A stretch of DNA of 64,000 nucleotides from Acidovorax sp. 69 (GCF_002797445.1 NZ_PGEP01000001.1:3286501-3350500), one strand, 5' to 3'. Positions 15,825-25,046 are shown, numbered from the stretch's first letter. Made by a program: numbers and translations. The notes: generated by a model from the letters alone, not told the origin.

Positions 15825-18334
15825 CAGACGGGCTCCAAGGTTGTCTTCGAGAGGTTCAAGGGCGGTGGTGGCGGGTTGCCAGCAGAAGGGACCGAGGACT
15901 GTTCCAAAGACCCCTCCTCCACCCGCAGCGTGCTCCGCACCCCAGGCAATGGGGGCAGGTCACGGGCCAGGCGCGCCGCATTGAGCACCACCAACAATGA
16001 ACTCAACGCCATGCCCAGACCGGCAAGCCAGGCGGGCATCCAGCCCACCACAGCCAGCGGAACACACAACGCGTTGTAGCCAGCGGCCCACCACAGGTTC
16101 TGCCGCACGACCCGCAGGGTCCGGCGCGCCAACAAAACCGTCTGAGGCACCAGCATGAGGCTGCTGCCCAGCACAACAAAATCAGCCCGCGACTGCGCCA
16201 GTGGAACCGCGCGACCAAAGGCGAACGATACATGTGCACCCGCCAGCACCGGCCCATCATTGAGGCCATCCCCCACCATGGCCACCTGGCGCCCCCCCTC
16301 CTGCAGCGCCCGCAATGCAGCCAGCTTACCTTGAGGCGTGCACTCGCCCTGCGCTTGCCCGATGCCAGCCTGCGCGGCCACACGCTCCACGGCACCTCGG
16401 CGGTCGCCAGACAGCAGGTGTACCGCAACGCCTTCATGTTGCAATGATGCGACTACGACAGAAGCCTCGGGACGCAGGTCCTCCACCAGATCAAACCGAG
16501 CCAGCTCCAAGGCAACACCATCAGCCCCCTGCTCCGAGAGCACCACATGCAACGCAACACCCTCATCCTGCAACGCAACACCCGCATGGCGGGCAGAACC
16601 CAGCCGAACCCTGCGCGCGGAATGAGCCCCAGCAACATCTTTGACGGTCGCCGTCAGCCCCAAGCCCGCTTCTTCCTGCAGGTCCGCAACGACCCAGCGC
16701 CGCTCCGGCAGTCTTGTCGCGGCAGCCACCACCGCGCGCGATACGGGGTGCATCGATTGCCGCGCCAGCGCAGCCGCCAACACCAGGGCATCGTCAGCAC
16801 TCCAAGCACCCGTGGTGTGCACAGCCTGCAACGCCATGCCGTCACGGGTCAGCGTTCCCGTCTTGTCAAACACCACCGTGTCCACATGGGCAAGCGCCTC
16901 CAGCCCTTGCAGGTTGCGCACCAGTACACCGTGACGAGCCAGCGTGCCCGCCGCCGTCAGCATGGCCACGGGTGTCGCGAGCGAAAGCGCACAAGGACAG
17001 GTCACAATCAGGACGGCCACGGCCACCATGAGCGCATGCCCTGGGTCAGACGGCCACCAGTACACAGCGGCCAGCGCCGCTGCCAGCAACACCGCCATCA
17101 GAAATGGCCGCGCAATGCGATCTGCCAACTGGGCAAGGCGGGGCTTTTGCAACGAAGCACTTTCCATCAAGGCCACGATCTGTGCGAACCGTGTCTGGCC
17201 TCCCGTGCCCTCTACCAGCACCTCGACGGGCGACTGCAGGTTGTAGCTCCCCGCAGTCACTGTGCTACCCATCGGGCGTGGTACCGGGGTGGACTCACCC
17301 GTCAGCAGCGCTTCATCGGCATGCGTATTACCCACCGTGATGCGTCCGTCGGCAGGAAAAGCCTCGCCCGGCAGCACACGAATGGTGTCGCCCGCAACGA
17401 TACGGCGGGTGGCCACGCGGACGAAACCGCCCGCCTTATCGCGCCGCTCCACACTGTCGGGCAAGCGATTCATCACCGCCTCTAGCGCTCCTGCCGTTCG
17501 ATCACGCAGGCGCAACTCCAGCCAGCGGCCGGTGAGCAGGAAGAAGACGAACATGGTCAAGGAGTCGTAATAAACCTCCTTGCCAAAAATGCCACCCGGA
17601 TCAAACGTGCCGGCAGTACTGACCAGGAAAGTGATCGCCATGCCCAACGCCACCGGCAGGTCCATACTGACCCGGCGCAGCCGCACATCGCGCAACGCAC
17701 TGGCAAAGAAGGGGCCACACGAGAAAACCACCATGGGCAAGGAGATCACCCAGGAAGCCCAGCGCAGCAATTGCTCCATCTCCCCCGTCAGATCGCCCGG
17801 CTGCGCCACATAGGCAGGCCATGCATACATCATCACCTGCATCATGCAAAAGCCTGCCACCAGCCAGCGCCACAGCGCACGGCGACTCTCACGCAGGCGT
17901 TGCCCACGCGCAAAGGCGTCCATAGCGGGCATGGCGCGATAGCCTGCGTTCTGCACCGCCTTCATCCACTGCGAGGGAAGCACCTGGCCCGGCTGCCACA
18001 CCACCCGCGCCCGGCGCGTGGCAGAACTCACGTCGGCCTGCAATACCCCTGGCACGGCGCGCAAGGCATCTTCAATGGTGAGCGCGCAGGCGGCGCAATG
18101 CATGCCATCGAGCACCACCTGCGAATCCCACGCGGTGGATGCAGGGTCCAGAGGCGCACCGCCATCGGCGGCCGCAGCCAGCGGGCCGCCCGCCGAGGTG
18201 CAGGGGCGACCAAACGCCAGCCATTCCTGCGGATCGTCCAACAATTGCGTCTGTGTGGCTGGCGCCGGGTCAGTCGCACCATCAAACAAGTGCACCGGAT
18301 GTGAAGCCGGCGCACCGGGTCGAAACATTGACAT
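15824..18334 (-). CDS. ccoI: Copper-transporting P1B-type ATPase for cbb3 oxidase assembly
   Basis: CcoI (FixI/CopA2 type) exports copper to the periplasm for the CuB site of the oxidase. The 836-residue protein has one heavy-metal-binding domain with GMHCAAC (cysteines 80 and 83), about eight membrane helices, the metal-site CPC motif at 446-448, the phosphorylated aspartate at 490 in DKTGTLT, the LTGEST actuator motif near 344 and GDGLNDGP in the hinge. The assignment to CcoI rather than a detoxification pump rests on the coupled ccoS gene and the cco neighbours. The first 70 residues are Ala/Pro-rich and poorly conserved. The start is ATG at 18332-18334; a second ATG two codons later is equally possible. 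Confidence 0.93.
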   Translation of the reverse strand: MSMFRPGAPASHPVHLFDGATDPAPATQTQLLDDPQEWLAFGRPCTSAGGPLAAAADGGAPLDPASTAWDSQVVLDGMHCAACALTIEDALRAVPGVLQADVSSATRRARVVWQPGQVLPSQWMKAVQNAGYRAMPAMDAFARGQRLRESRRALWRWLVAGFCMMQVMMYAWPAYVAQPGDLTGEMEQLLRWASWVISLPMVVFSCGPFFASALRDVRLRRVSMDLPVALGMAITFLVSTAGTFDPGGIFGKEVYYDSLTMFVFFLLTGRWLELRLRDRTAGALEAVMNRLPDSVERRDKAGGFVRVATRRIVAGDTIRVLPGEAFPADGRITVGNTHADEALLTGESTPVPRPMGSTVTAGSYNLQSPVEVLVEGTGGQTRFAQIVALMESASLQKPRLAQLADRIARPFLMAVLLAAALAAVYWWPSDPGHALMVAVAVLIVTCPCALSLATPVAMLTAAGTLARHGVLVRNLQGLEALAHVDTVVFDKTGTLTRDGMALQAVHTTGAWSADDALVLAAALARQSMHPVSRAVVAAATRLPERRWVVADLQEEAGLGLTATVKDVAGAHSARRVRLGSARHAGVALQDEGVALHVVLSEQGADGVALELARFDLVEDLRPEASVVVASLQHEGVAVHLLSGDRRGAVERVAAQAGIGQAQGECTPQGKLAALRALQEGGRQVAMVGDGLNDGPVLAGAHVSFAFGRAVPLAQSRADFVVLGSSLMLVPQTVLLARRTLRVVRQNLWWAAGYNALCVPLAVVGWMPAWLAGLGMALSSLLVVLNAARLARDLPPLPGVRSTLRVEEGSLEQSSVPSAGNPPPPPLNLSKTTLEPV

Positions 18335-18368
18335 GGTTCAAGCCTATCTTTGGGACATGACAGGTACA

Positions 18369-18382
18369 TTGACCTGCATCAA
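18369..18382. promoter_or_regulatory. FNR-type box between ccoI and the universal stress protein gene
   Basis: TTGACCTGCATCAA is identical to the hemN-proximal box. It is centred about 41 bp before a start predicted from the -10-like TAAGCT at 18404-18409 on the plus strand. This fits FNR activation of the stress protein gene. An effect on ccoI is also possible but the distance is too short for class II activation. Confidence 0.75.
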
Positions 18383-18435
18383 GTCCCGGAACATGATTCA
18401 TCCTAAGCTTGTTACATCACTTTGAGGAGCCCTAT

Positions 18436-18879
18436 ATGTACAAACGCATCCTGATTGCAACGGACGGTTCGGCCTTGTCTGACAAGGCGGTGGAACATGG
18501 TCTGTCTCTGGCCGAACTCACAGGCGCTACCGTGGTAGCGCTCAAGGTGGTGCCCCGCTACCCACGCAGCTACTTTGAGGGTGGCATGCCCGTCGACATG
18601 AACGACGTGAAACGCATTGAATCCCAATGGGGCGACGCAGCACAGGCCATGGTTGACGGCGTGAAGGCCAAGGGCGGTGCCCAGGGCGTGACGGTAAAGG
18701 CCGTCGTTGCCAAGTCGGACCTGGTGGCAGAAGCCGTCATCTCTGCCGCCAAGAAGCACAAGTGCGACCTGATCGTGATGGCTTCACATGGTCGCAAAGG
18801 CCTCAAGCGCCTGTTGCTGGGCAGCGAAACGCAGCATGTCCTGACGCACTCGCACATTCCCGTGCTGGTGTTGCGTTAA
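18436..18879 (+). CDS. Universal stress protein, UspA family
   Basis: A 147-residue cytoplasmic protein that begins MYKRILIATDGSALSDKAVEHG, the classic Usp beta-alpha start with an aspartate for nucleotide binding. The C-terminal SHGRKGLKRLLLGSETQHVL keeps the G-x2-G-x9-G-S pattern of ATP-binding Usp proteins. The start is the ATG at 18436, with GAGGAG before it; nine further upstream codons are in frame but not conserved. The FNR box and TAAGCT -10 upstream point to induction at low oxygen, as seen for some Usp genes in other bacteria. An intrinsic terminator follows at 18941. Confidence 0.92.
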   Translation: MYKRILIATDGSALSDKAVEHGLSLAELTGATVVALKVVPRYPRSYFEGGMPVDMNDVKRIESQWGDAAQAMVDGVKAKGGAQGVTVKAVVAKSDLVAEAVISAAKKHKCDLIVMASHGRKGLKRLLLGSETQHVLTHSHIPVLVLR

Positions 18880-18884
18880 GCACA

Positions 18885-18931
18885 AAAATGGCCTCCGGCG
18901 CATATCCTTAAAGCGCTAGCAGCTACAAAAT
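18885..18931. repeat. Dispersed palindromic repeat, copy 1
   Basis: The core reads GGCCTCCGGCGCATATCC then AAAGCGCTAGCAGCTACAAAA. It has the pattern shared by seven places in this window: an AGCTGnTAGCGCTT arm, a short AT-rich loop and an AAGCGC...GGCcATTTT arm. It lies just after the Usp stop codon and before its terminator. Confidence 0.75.
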
Positions 18932-18940
18932 AAATAGCAA

Positions 18941-18974
18941 ACCCCAAGGTGACTTCCGTCGCCTTGGGGTTTTT
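18941..18974 (+). terminator. Intrinsic terminator after the universal stress protein gene
   Basis: ACCCCAAGG pairs with CCTTGGGGT around a 12-nt loop and is followed by a run of five T. Confidence 0.85.
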
Positions 18975-18999
18975 CATGGGTGGCGCCTGCCCCAGCGCG

Positions 19000-19713
19000 T
19001 CAGTGATTGCCCAGGTACAGCTGCGCCATGCGCTCGTCGGCGAGCAAACCCTGGGCCGGGCCCTGCAGCACGCACCGCCCCTGGTCCAGGATGTAACCCT
19101 GCTGGCTGATCTGCAGCGCCTGCCGTGCGCGCTGCTCCACCATCAGCACCGCCACACCCGCTGCGGGCAGCTTTTGCACCATGTCAAACACCTTGCCTAC
19201 CAGCGAGGGGGCCAGCGCGGCGGTGGGCTCATCGAGCACCATGATGCGCGGTGACGGCATGAGGGCACGGGCAAAGGCCAGCTGCTGGCGCTCGCCGCCC
19301 GAGAGGTTGCTCGCCGGTTGTGACAGGCGCTCGACCAGCGCCGGAAAGTCCGCAAGCACCTCGTCCATGCGGCGCTTGATGTTCGCCACGCCCCGCACCA
19401 CCAACAGGTTCTCGCGCACGGTGAGGGACGGGAACACATTGGCCACCTGCGGAACATAGGCCAGGCCCGCGTCAAAACGGTCTTCGGCCGACAGGGCCGT
19501 GATGTCGCGCCCGCCCAGGTGGATGGTGCCCGCCACGCGCGGCAGCAGGCCCAGCAGCGCCTTGACCAGCGTGGACTTGCCTGCTCCGTTGGTGCCCGCA
19601 ATCGTCACGATCTCGCCCGGAGCAACGACCAGGTCGATGCCGTGGATGATGTCCACCTCCGAGTAGCCACCGCGCAGCTGCGCAATCTGTAGCAGCTTGC
19701 CTGCGTCGCTCAT
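19000..19713 (-). CDS. livF: Branched-chain amino acid type ABC transporter ATPase, LivF
   Basis: A 237-residue ATPase of the HAAT/Liv uptake family. Walker A is AGTNGAGKST near residue 40, the signature is LSGGERQQLAFARAL and Walker B is IMVLDEPTAAL. FPSLTVRENL and the short overall length mark it as LivF rather than LivG. The Walker A threonine (GTNG instead of the common GPNG) is shared with the partner LivG. The start overlaps the livG stop by 4 bp. It is the last gene of a six-gene minus-strand operon. The ligand is not necessarily an amino acid. Confidence 0.92.
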   Translation of the reverse strand: MSDAGKLLQIAQLRGGYSEVDIIHGIDLVVAPGEIVTIAGTNGAGKSTLVKALLGLLPRVAGTIHLGGRDITALSAEDRFDAGLAYVPQVANVFPSLTVRENLLVVRGVANIKRRMDEVLADFPALVERLSQPASNLSGGERQQLAFARALMPSPRIMVLDEPTAALAPSLVGKVFDMVQKLPAAGVAVLMVEQRARQALQISQQGYILDQGRCVLQGPAQGLLADERMAQLYLGNH

Positions 19714-20480
19714 ACCACCCCTCCCATATAGGCTTCTTGCACGCGCGGATCGTCCAGCACGGTGTGCGGGTCACCCTCGGCCAGAATGCTCCCCCGGTCC
19801 ATCACGATCATGCGGTTCGATAGCGCCTTGAGCGCCTGCAGGTGGTGCTCAATCACGATGAACGCGATGCCCTGCCCGTTCAGCTCGCGCACGCGGTCGC
19901 AAATCTCTTCGATGAGCACCGGGTTGACCCCGGCAAACGGCTCGTCGAGCAGGATGCAGCGCGGGTCCAGCATCAGCACCCGGCCCAGCTCCACCAGCTT
20001 TTTTTGCCCGCCCGACAAGCCCCCCGCCTTCACATCGCGCACTCGTGCCAGGTTCAAGAACTGCAGGATGCCGTCGGCCTTGGCCGCCAGCTGTGCCTCG
20101 TGCTCACGCAGGCTGCGGGTCTGGAAAAATGCATTCAACAGCCGCTCACCCTGTGGGTTGGCGGCGGCTGCCATCAGGTTCTCGTGCACCGTGAGGCTTT
20201 TGAACTCGCGCGGTATCTGGAACGTGCGTACCAGCCCCAACCTGGCACGGCGGTACGGGGGCATGCGCGTGATGTCCTGCCCTTCAAAGCGGATCTGGCC
20301 CGCATCGGCAGGCTGCTGCCCGGCAATGGCCGCAAACAGGGTGCTCTTGCCCGCACCGTTGGTGCCCGCAATGCCCAGAATCTCGCCCGCAGCCAGTTGC
20401 AGCGACACCCCATCGACCGCCTTGAAGCCCCCGAATTGCCGCGTGACGGCCTCTACTTTCAGCATCGTTGTTGCGGTCAT
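19710..20480 (-). CDS. livG: Branched-chain amino acid type ABC transporter ATPase, LivG
   Basis: A 256-residue ATPase that starts MTATTMLKVEAVTRQFGGFKAVDGVSL. Walker A GTNGAGKST, signature LSGGQKKLVELGRVLM, Walker B CILLDEPFAGVNP and the PYRRARLGLVRTFQIPREFKSLTVHENL region identify LivG. The ATG at 20478-20480 overlaps the livM stop by 4 bp; longer readings through livM are not used. It pairs with LivF on the cytoplasmic face of LivHM. Confidence 0.92.
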   Translation of the reverse strand: MTATTMLKVEAVTRQFGGFKAVDGVSLQLAAGEILGIAGTNGAGKSTLFAAIAGQQPADAGQIRFEGQDITRMPPYRRARLGLVRTFQIPREFKSLTVHENLMAAAANPQGERLLNAFFQTRSLREHEAQLAAKADGILQFLNLARVRDVKAGGLSGGQKKLVELGRVLMLDPRCILLDEPFAGVNPVLIEEICDRVRELNGQGIAFIVIEHHLQALKALSNRMIVMDRGSILAEGDPHTVLDDPRVQEAYMGGVV

Positions 20481-21358
20481 TGGGATTTGCCTCCAAACAG
20501 GCCGTTGGGCTTGTACAAGGTGACCAGGATCAGCGCCAGGCCCACCGCCGCCAGGCGCAGGCTGGCCATGCCGACCTCCGACACGCCGGGCACCCAGTCT
20601 TTGGCAAAACGCGAGCCTTCCAGGAACACCATCAGCAACAGCGAGCCAAACACCGCGCCGCGCACCGTGCCAGAGCCGCCCATCACCAAGCCCATCCACA
20701 CATAAAAGGTAATGAGCGGGATAAATTGCTCGGGGGTGATGAAGGTGATGAAGTGCGCATAGAACGCCCCCGCCACCCCGGCCAGCGCCGCCCCCAGCAT
20801 GAACACCTGCACCTTGAACCAGGCCGGGTCCTTGCCCAGAGCCGCCAGCGCGGGCTCATCGTCGCCAATCGCCTTGAGCAACCGCCCAAACGGGCTGGCG
20901 GCCAAGCGCACCGTGCCCCAGGCCACTACAGCAACCACCACCAGCAAGGTGGCAAACATGGCCATGTCAGACGCACCCCCGCCCCAGGACGCAAACGCCT
21001 TGGGCAAACCAGGCAAGCCCTGCACACCCTTCGTGAGCCAGCTTTCTTGCTGGATGGAGATGCGCACGGCCTCCGAAAAGCCCAGCGTCACGATGGCCAG
21101 GTAGTCGTCTCGCAGGCGAAGCGACAGCAGGCCAATCGGCAAGGCAAGCAGGCCCGACACCACGCCCGCCGCCACAAAACACAGCACCAGCGGCACGCCT
21201 TGCAGCGACAGCAGGCCCGAGGTGTAGGCGCCCACGGCAAAAAAAGCCACGACACCAAAGTTGACCAGCCGGGTCAGCCCGAACTGCAGATTCAGGCCCA
21301 GCGCCAGCAGGCAGTAGATGAGCGCGATGATGCCAATGGCACACAGGTAAGCAATCAT
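20477..21358 (-). CDS. livM: Branched-chain amino acid type ABC transporter permease, LivM
   Basis: A 293-residue permease with about eight to ten membrane helices. The motifs GLNLQFGLTRLVNFGVVAFFAVGAYTSG and AIGDDEPALAALGKDPAWFKVQVFMLGAALAGVAGAFYAHF are the standard LivM cytoplasmic-loop signatures. It is coupled to livG by a 4-bp overlap and follows livH by 12 bp. It forms the channel together with LivH. Confidence 0.92.
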   Translation of the reverse strand: MIAYLCAIGIIALIYCLLALGLNLQFGLTRLVNFGVVAFFAVGAYTSGLLSLQGVPLVLCFVAAGVVSGLLALPIGLLSLRLRDDYLAIVTLGFSEAVRISIQQESWLTKGVQGLPGLPKAFASWGGGASDMAMFATLLVVVAVVAWGTVRLAASPFGRLLKAIGDDEPALAALGKDPAWFKVQVFMLGAALAGVAGAFYAHFITFITPEQFIPLITFYVWMGLVMGGSGTVRGAVFGSLLLMVFLEGSRFAKDWVPGVSEVGMASLRLAAVGLALILVTLYKPNGLFGGKSQ

Positions 21359-21370
21359 GAATCGGACCCC

Positions 21371-22246
21371 TTACCGCACCAATTGCACACGGCCCATGAT
21401 GCCCGCCGGGCGCACCAGCAGCACCAGCGCCAACACCACAAACGACAGCACCAGCTTGTACGACGGCCCCATGAGCGGCACCGCCAGCTCTTGCGCCACA
21501 CACAGCAGCAGCGCACCCAGCACCGCGCCCACCGGGCTACCGATGCCGCCCAGCACCATGGCCGCAAAGGCGGGGATCAGGCTCTCCCACCCCATCTCGG
21601 GGCTGACCACGGCCTTCATGCCCAGCAGCACGCCACCCAGCGACGACAACGCGCCCACCAGCAGCCACAGGCTGAGCATGAGCCCGTTGGCACGGATACC
21701 GCTGGCCCGCGCCAGGTCTGCACTGTCGGCCACGGCGCGCAGTTGGCGGCCAAAGCTGGTGCGATAAATCAGCACAAACACCACCGCCAGGCTGACGGCA
21801 GCCACGGCCGCAATGGCCAGGTCGGTGGGCAGGATGCGAATGCCGCCAAAGTTCCAGGCGCGCACCAGGGGCAAGTCAAACGTACGCTGGTCATGGCCCG
21901 CAAAAAAGCCGATCAGGCTGCGCAGCAAAAACCCGAGGCCAATCGCCGCGAGCATGGACGACACCATGGGCCGCCCCGCCAGCTTGCGAAAAATCAGCGT
22001 GTACGAGCCCGCCGACACCAGGGCCGTGACCACCATGCTGATGAGCGCCGCCGCCCACAGCGGCCAGCCTCCCAGCAACTGCACCGCCACGGCCGCGTAG
22101 GCCCCGGTGGTCAGCATGTCGCCCGTGGCTGCATTGGGAAAGCGGTTGACGCCCATCACCAGGGTCATGGCCAGTGCGGGCAATGCCACCACCAGCCCTT
22201 CGATCAATCCATTGATCAGTAGATTTACAAAGTCGATCCAGGTCAT
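21371..22246 (-). CDS. livH: Branched-chain amino acid type ABC transporter permease, LivH
   Basis: A 291-residue permease. GLIEGLVVALPALAMTLVMGVNRFPNAATGDMLTTGAYAAV is the usual LivH N-terminal region, and RAVADSADLARASGIRANGLML is the EAA-like loop that contacts the ATPase. About eight membrane segments are seen. It is separated from the binding-protein gene upstream by a terminator-like hairpin (22286-22334), which should lower its expression compared with the binding protein. Confidence 0.92.
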   Translation of the reverse strand: MTWIDFVNLLINGLIEGLVVALPALAMTLVMGVNRFPNAATGDMLTTGAYAAVAVQLLGGWPLWAAALISMVVTALVSAGSYTLIFRKLAGRPMVSSMLAAIGLGFLLRSLIGFFAGHDQRTFDLPLVRAWNFGGIRILPTDLAIAAVAAVSLAVVFVLIYRTSFGRQLRAVADSADLARASGIRANGLMLSLWLLVGALSSLGGVLLGMKAVVSPEMGWESLIPAFAAMVLGGIGSPVGAVLGALLLCVAQELAVPLMGPSYKLVLSFVVLALVLLVRPAGIMGRVQLVR

Positions 22247-22285
22247 TGCGTCATTCCGTCATCCCGCGCGCATCTCGCCCTGCGC

Positions 22286-22334
22286 ATTCAAAAATTAAGG
22301 CCCGGGGCCCACACTGCGTGGGCACACCGGGCCT
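22286..22334 (-). terminator. Attenuating terminator between the binding protein and livH
   Basis: On the minus strand AGGCCCGG pairs with CCGGGCCT, with inner GCCCAC/GTGGGC pairing, and is followed by TTAATTTTTG. It lies directly after the binding-protein stop codon. Partial termination would explain how one operon makes much binding protein and less permease. Confidence 0.7.
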
Positions 22335-22340
22335 GCGCCA

Positions 22341-23561
22341 TCACATCGTGATGGACACCACGTCGCGGCGCACCAGCTGGCCCTTTTCAATGACGAAAAC
22401 GCCGAAGTCGGGCGTGGCATCGCCAAACTTGTCGAAGTCGAGCTTGCTGGAAGCGCCTTCGTAGTTCACCTTGGCCTTCTTGCCCAGCTGCGCCTTGCCA
22501 TCGGCGAACGAGTACACGGCGGTGCCGGGCGCGTTGGACACTTCGCGCAGCTTGGCATTGATTTGCTCCACCGTGGCCTTGGGGCCGGCGGCCTCCATGG
22601 CCAGGGCCAGAGAGATCACCATGTCGTAGGCCATGGCAGCGTAGATATTGGTGGAAACCGGCTTGCCCGTGGCCTTGGTGAAGGCTGCATCGAACTGCGC
22701 GTACGACGTGCTTTTTTCGTTGGAGACTGTCTCCACCGAAATGATGCCTTCGCACACTTCAGCGCCCAGCGCCTTCACCAGGTCAGGATTGGCCGCCCAG
22801 CCGGGGATGACCCATTTGTTGTCGGCGCCCGCTTGGAACCATTCGCGCAGGATGATGGTGGTGTCGGGCAGGTACGAGCCCATCACGATCACATCGGGCT
22901 TGGCCGCCAGAATTTTTTGCAACTCGCTGCGGTAGCTGGGGCGGCTCGGCTCATACGTGACGTGCGCCGCCACCTTGCCGCCACGCTTTTCCCACGCCTT
23001 GGTGAAGCCCTCCACATTGCCCAGGCCCGAGGCGTTGTTGAACGCCATGGTGGCAGGCCGCTTGAAGCCGCGCTTGGTGCAGATCTCGGCAAACGCTGCG
23101 CCAAAACGGTCGTTGGTGGCCTGAAAACGCCACACCAGGTCCTTGGTGTCCAGCGTAGAGATGGCGGGTGCGCCCGACACGTTCATCTGAATGAGGCCCG
23201 CCGCATCGGTCAGCGGCATCACCGCCAGCGTCACGCCCGAGGCCCAGGTGCCCAGCACGGCCTGCACCTTGTTCACTTCGATCAGCTTCTTGGCGGCCAA
23301 CACGGCGGCGTCAGGCTTGGTCTGGTCGTCTTCCGTGAAGAGTTCGAGCTTGCGGCCGCCCGCACCGCCAGCGGCATTGACCTCGTCCACCGCGAGGCGG
23401 ATGGCCTGCTGCATGCCCGGGCCGTAGGGGCTGCCCGCGCCCGTGATGGGCGTGAGCGAGCCGATGCGAAACACGTCGCCTTGCTGGCTGAAGCCGATGG
23501 AGGGAAGACATTGCAGGGCAGCAGCCGCGCCGCCGAGTTTGACGAAATTTCTACGTTGCAT
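22341..23561 (-). CDS. ABC transporter substrate-binding protein, Liv/HAAT family
   Basis: A 406-residue periplasmic binding protein. It starts MQRRNFVKLGGAAAALQCLPSIGFSQQ, a signal with a twin-arginine RRNFVK motif, so Tat export is likely. FRIGSLTPITGAGSPYGPGMQQAIRLAVDEVNAAGG is the classic start of a type I periplasmic binding fold (Peripla_BP_6). The pocket residues do not allow the ligand to be read. The neighbouring amidohydrolase suggests an amide or cyclic peptide-like compound rather than leucine. It lies 37 bp after the amidohydrolase gene and before a hairpin that precedes livH. Confidence 0.9.
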   Translation of the reverse strand: MQRRNFVKLGGAAAALQCLPSIGFSQQGDVFRIGSLTPITGAGSPYGPGMQQAIRLAVDEVNAAGGAGGRKLELFTEDDQTKPDAAVLAAKKLIEVNKVQAVLGTWASGVTLAVMPLTDAAGLIQMNVSGAPAISTLDTKDLVWRFQATNDRFGAAFAEICTKRGFKRPATMAFNNASGLGNVEGFTKAWEKRGGKVAAHVTYEPSRPSYRSELQKILAAKPDVIVMGSYLPDTTIILREWFQAGADNKWVIPGWAANPDLVKALGAEVCEGIISVETVSNEKSTSYAQFDAAFTKATGKPVSTNIYAAMAYDMVISLALAMEAAGPKATVEQINAKLREVSNAPGTAVYSFADGKAQLGKKAKVNYEGASSKLDFDKFGDATPDFGVFVIEKGQLVRRDVVSITM

Positions 23562-23598
23562 GGTGTTCTCCGGTGAGGGGGTGAGGGGGGAAAGGGAA

Positions 23599-24831
23599 TC
23601 AAAGGGTGTTCTTGACCCACACGCCGTCCTTGGCGATGGCGCGGATGCGCTCGCCCTGGTTCAGCAGGCAGGTGATGTCGGTGAGCGGGTCGCCATCGAC
23701 CAGCAACAGGTCGGCAATGGCACCGGCCGTGATCTCACCCAGCTGGCCTTGCTGGCCCAGAATTTCCGCACCGATCAGAGTGGCCTGTTGCAGCACGGGG
23801 CCATTGCCCAGCACGTCGGCGCGCAGGCGCAGCTCGTCGGCCTGCAGGTAGTGCGTTTCGGCCAGCAGATCGCTGCCCAGGCCCATCTTCACACCCGCCT
23901 TGGCCAGGATCTCGATGGCCTGCTTGCCCTGGCTGCGCACGGAATCGATCTTGGCGATGGACACCGCAGGCAGGCCGTAGCGCTCGCCCTCGTTGGCCAG
24001 GCCTTCGTAGGTGATGAGCGTGGGCACCATGAAAGCGCCCATCTCCGCCATCAACTCAGCGGTGGGCGCATCCACCAGGTTGCCGTGCTCGATGGTGCGC
24101 ACGCCACAGCGCACAGCGCGGGCAATGGCACGTGGCGTGTAGGCATGGGCCATGACGTAGGTATTGGCGTTAGAGGCTTCCTCCACGATAGCGCGCAGCT
24201 CGGCCTCGGAGTAACCCAGGTTGCCAATCGGGTCGTTGGGCGAGGCCACACCGCCCGATGCCATCACCTTGATCTGGGTGGCGCCCTTCAGAATTTCTTC
24301 ACGCACCGCCAGGCGGCAGGCGTCCACGCCATCGACCACGCGGCCGATGTTGCCCAGCTTGTAGGCGCACGAGCACACATCCAGGTCGTCGTTGCGCTGG
24401 CGGAAATCCGCATGCCCGCCGGTTTGCGACAGCGCCTTGCCCGCAGGGAAGATGCGCGGCCCTTGCACCAGCCCCGTGCGCACTGCCTCGGCCAGTGACC
24501 AGTCGGCACCACCGGCATCGCGCACCGTGGTAAAGCCGCGTTCCAGCATACTTTTCATGATGGGCAGCGAGCGCAGCATGGTGAACACGTTGGGCATCTT
24601 GGCCACGGCGCCCAGGTTGAACGACGACGCCACCACATGCACGTGGCAGTCGATCAGGCCGGGCATGAGCGTCATGCCCTTGGCGTCCAGAGTCGCAGTG
24701 CCCTCGGGCACTTCCAGATCACTTCCCACGGCAGCGATGCGGCCGTCCTGCACCCACACCGAGAGGCCGGTGCGCAGTGTGAGCGCATGTACATCCAGAA
24801 CGCGGCTGTTTTCAATCAACAAAGAGGTCAT
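23599..24831 (-). CDS. Metal-dependent amidohydrolase (imidazolonepropionase/prolidase-like)
   Basis: A 410-residue protein of the amidohydrolase superfamily. MPGLIDCHVHV (about 60-70) gives the HxH metal site. The later IEHGNLVDAPTAELMAEMGAFMVPTLITYEGL and GVKMGLGSDLLAETHYLQADEL carry the remaining histidine and the catalytic aspartate. Proteins like this include Xaa-Arg/Xaa-Lys dipeptidases and other cyclic amide hydrolases, so the substrate is open. I chose the ATG at 24829-24831; an in-frame ATG 14 codons earlier (24873) is also possible and neither has a good Shine-Dalgarno. It is the first gene of the Liv-type operon, which suggests that it processes the imported compound in the cytoplasm. 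Confidence 0.82.
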   Translation of the reverse strand: MTSLLIENSRVLDVHALTLRTGLSVWVQDGRIAAVGSDLEVPEGTATLDAKGMTLMPGLIDCHVHVVASSFNLGAVAKMPNVFTMLRSLPIMKSMLERGFTTVRDAGGADWSLAEAVRTGLVQGPRIFPAGKALSQTGGHADFRQRNDDLDVCSCAYKLGNIGRVVDGVDACRLAVREEILKGATQIKVMASGGVASPNDPIGNLGYSEAELRAIVEEASNANTYVMAHAYTPRAIARAVRCGVRTIEHGNLVDAPTAELMAEMGAFMVPTLITYEGLANEGERYGLPAVSIAKIDSVRSQGKQAIEILAKAGVKMGLGSDLLAETHYLQADELRLRADVLGNGPVLQQATLIGAEILGQQGQLGEITAGAIADLLLVDGDPLTDITCLLNQGERIRAIAKDGVWVKNTL

Positions 24832-25046
24832 GGGATTCGTCAAAGTGAGAGCAATGGCTTCAAAATTACTCATAGCCCGTTTCTAGAAGGCCATGAAGGT
24901 CGGTCAGGCCCCATTTCGGTGCAATGCAGCATTTTCAAAGGAGTTGGCTGACATGCTGGTGTCACAGGACGCATTTATCGGGCCAATCGCACTTGTCTGC
25001 AACGCCTAAAATCTCACCCACCCATGACTAACACTCATACCCACCC

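Noticed and set aside
20468..22222. A 584-codon plus-strand frame opposite the Liv permease genes
   Set aside because: Its Gln/His/Arg-rich sequence is the complement of membrane-helix codons and has no domain.
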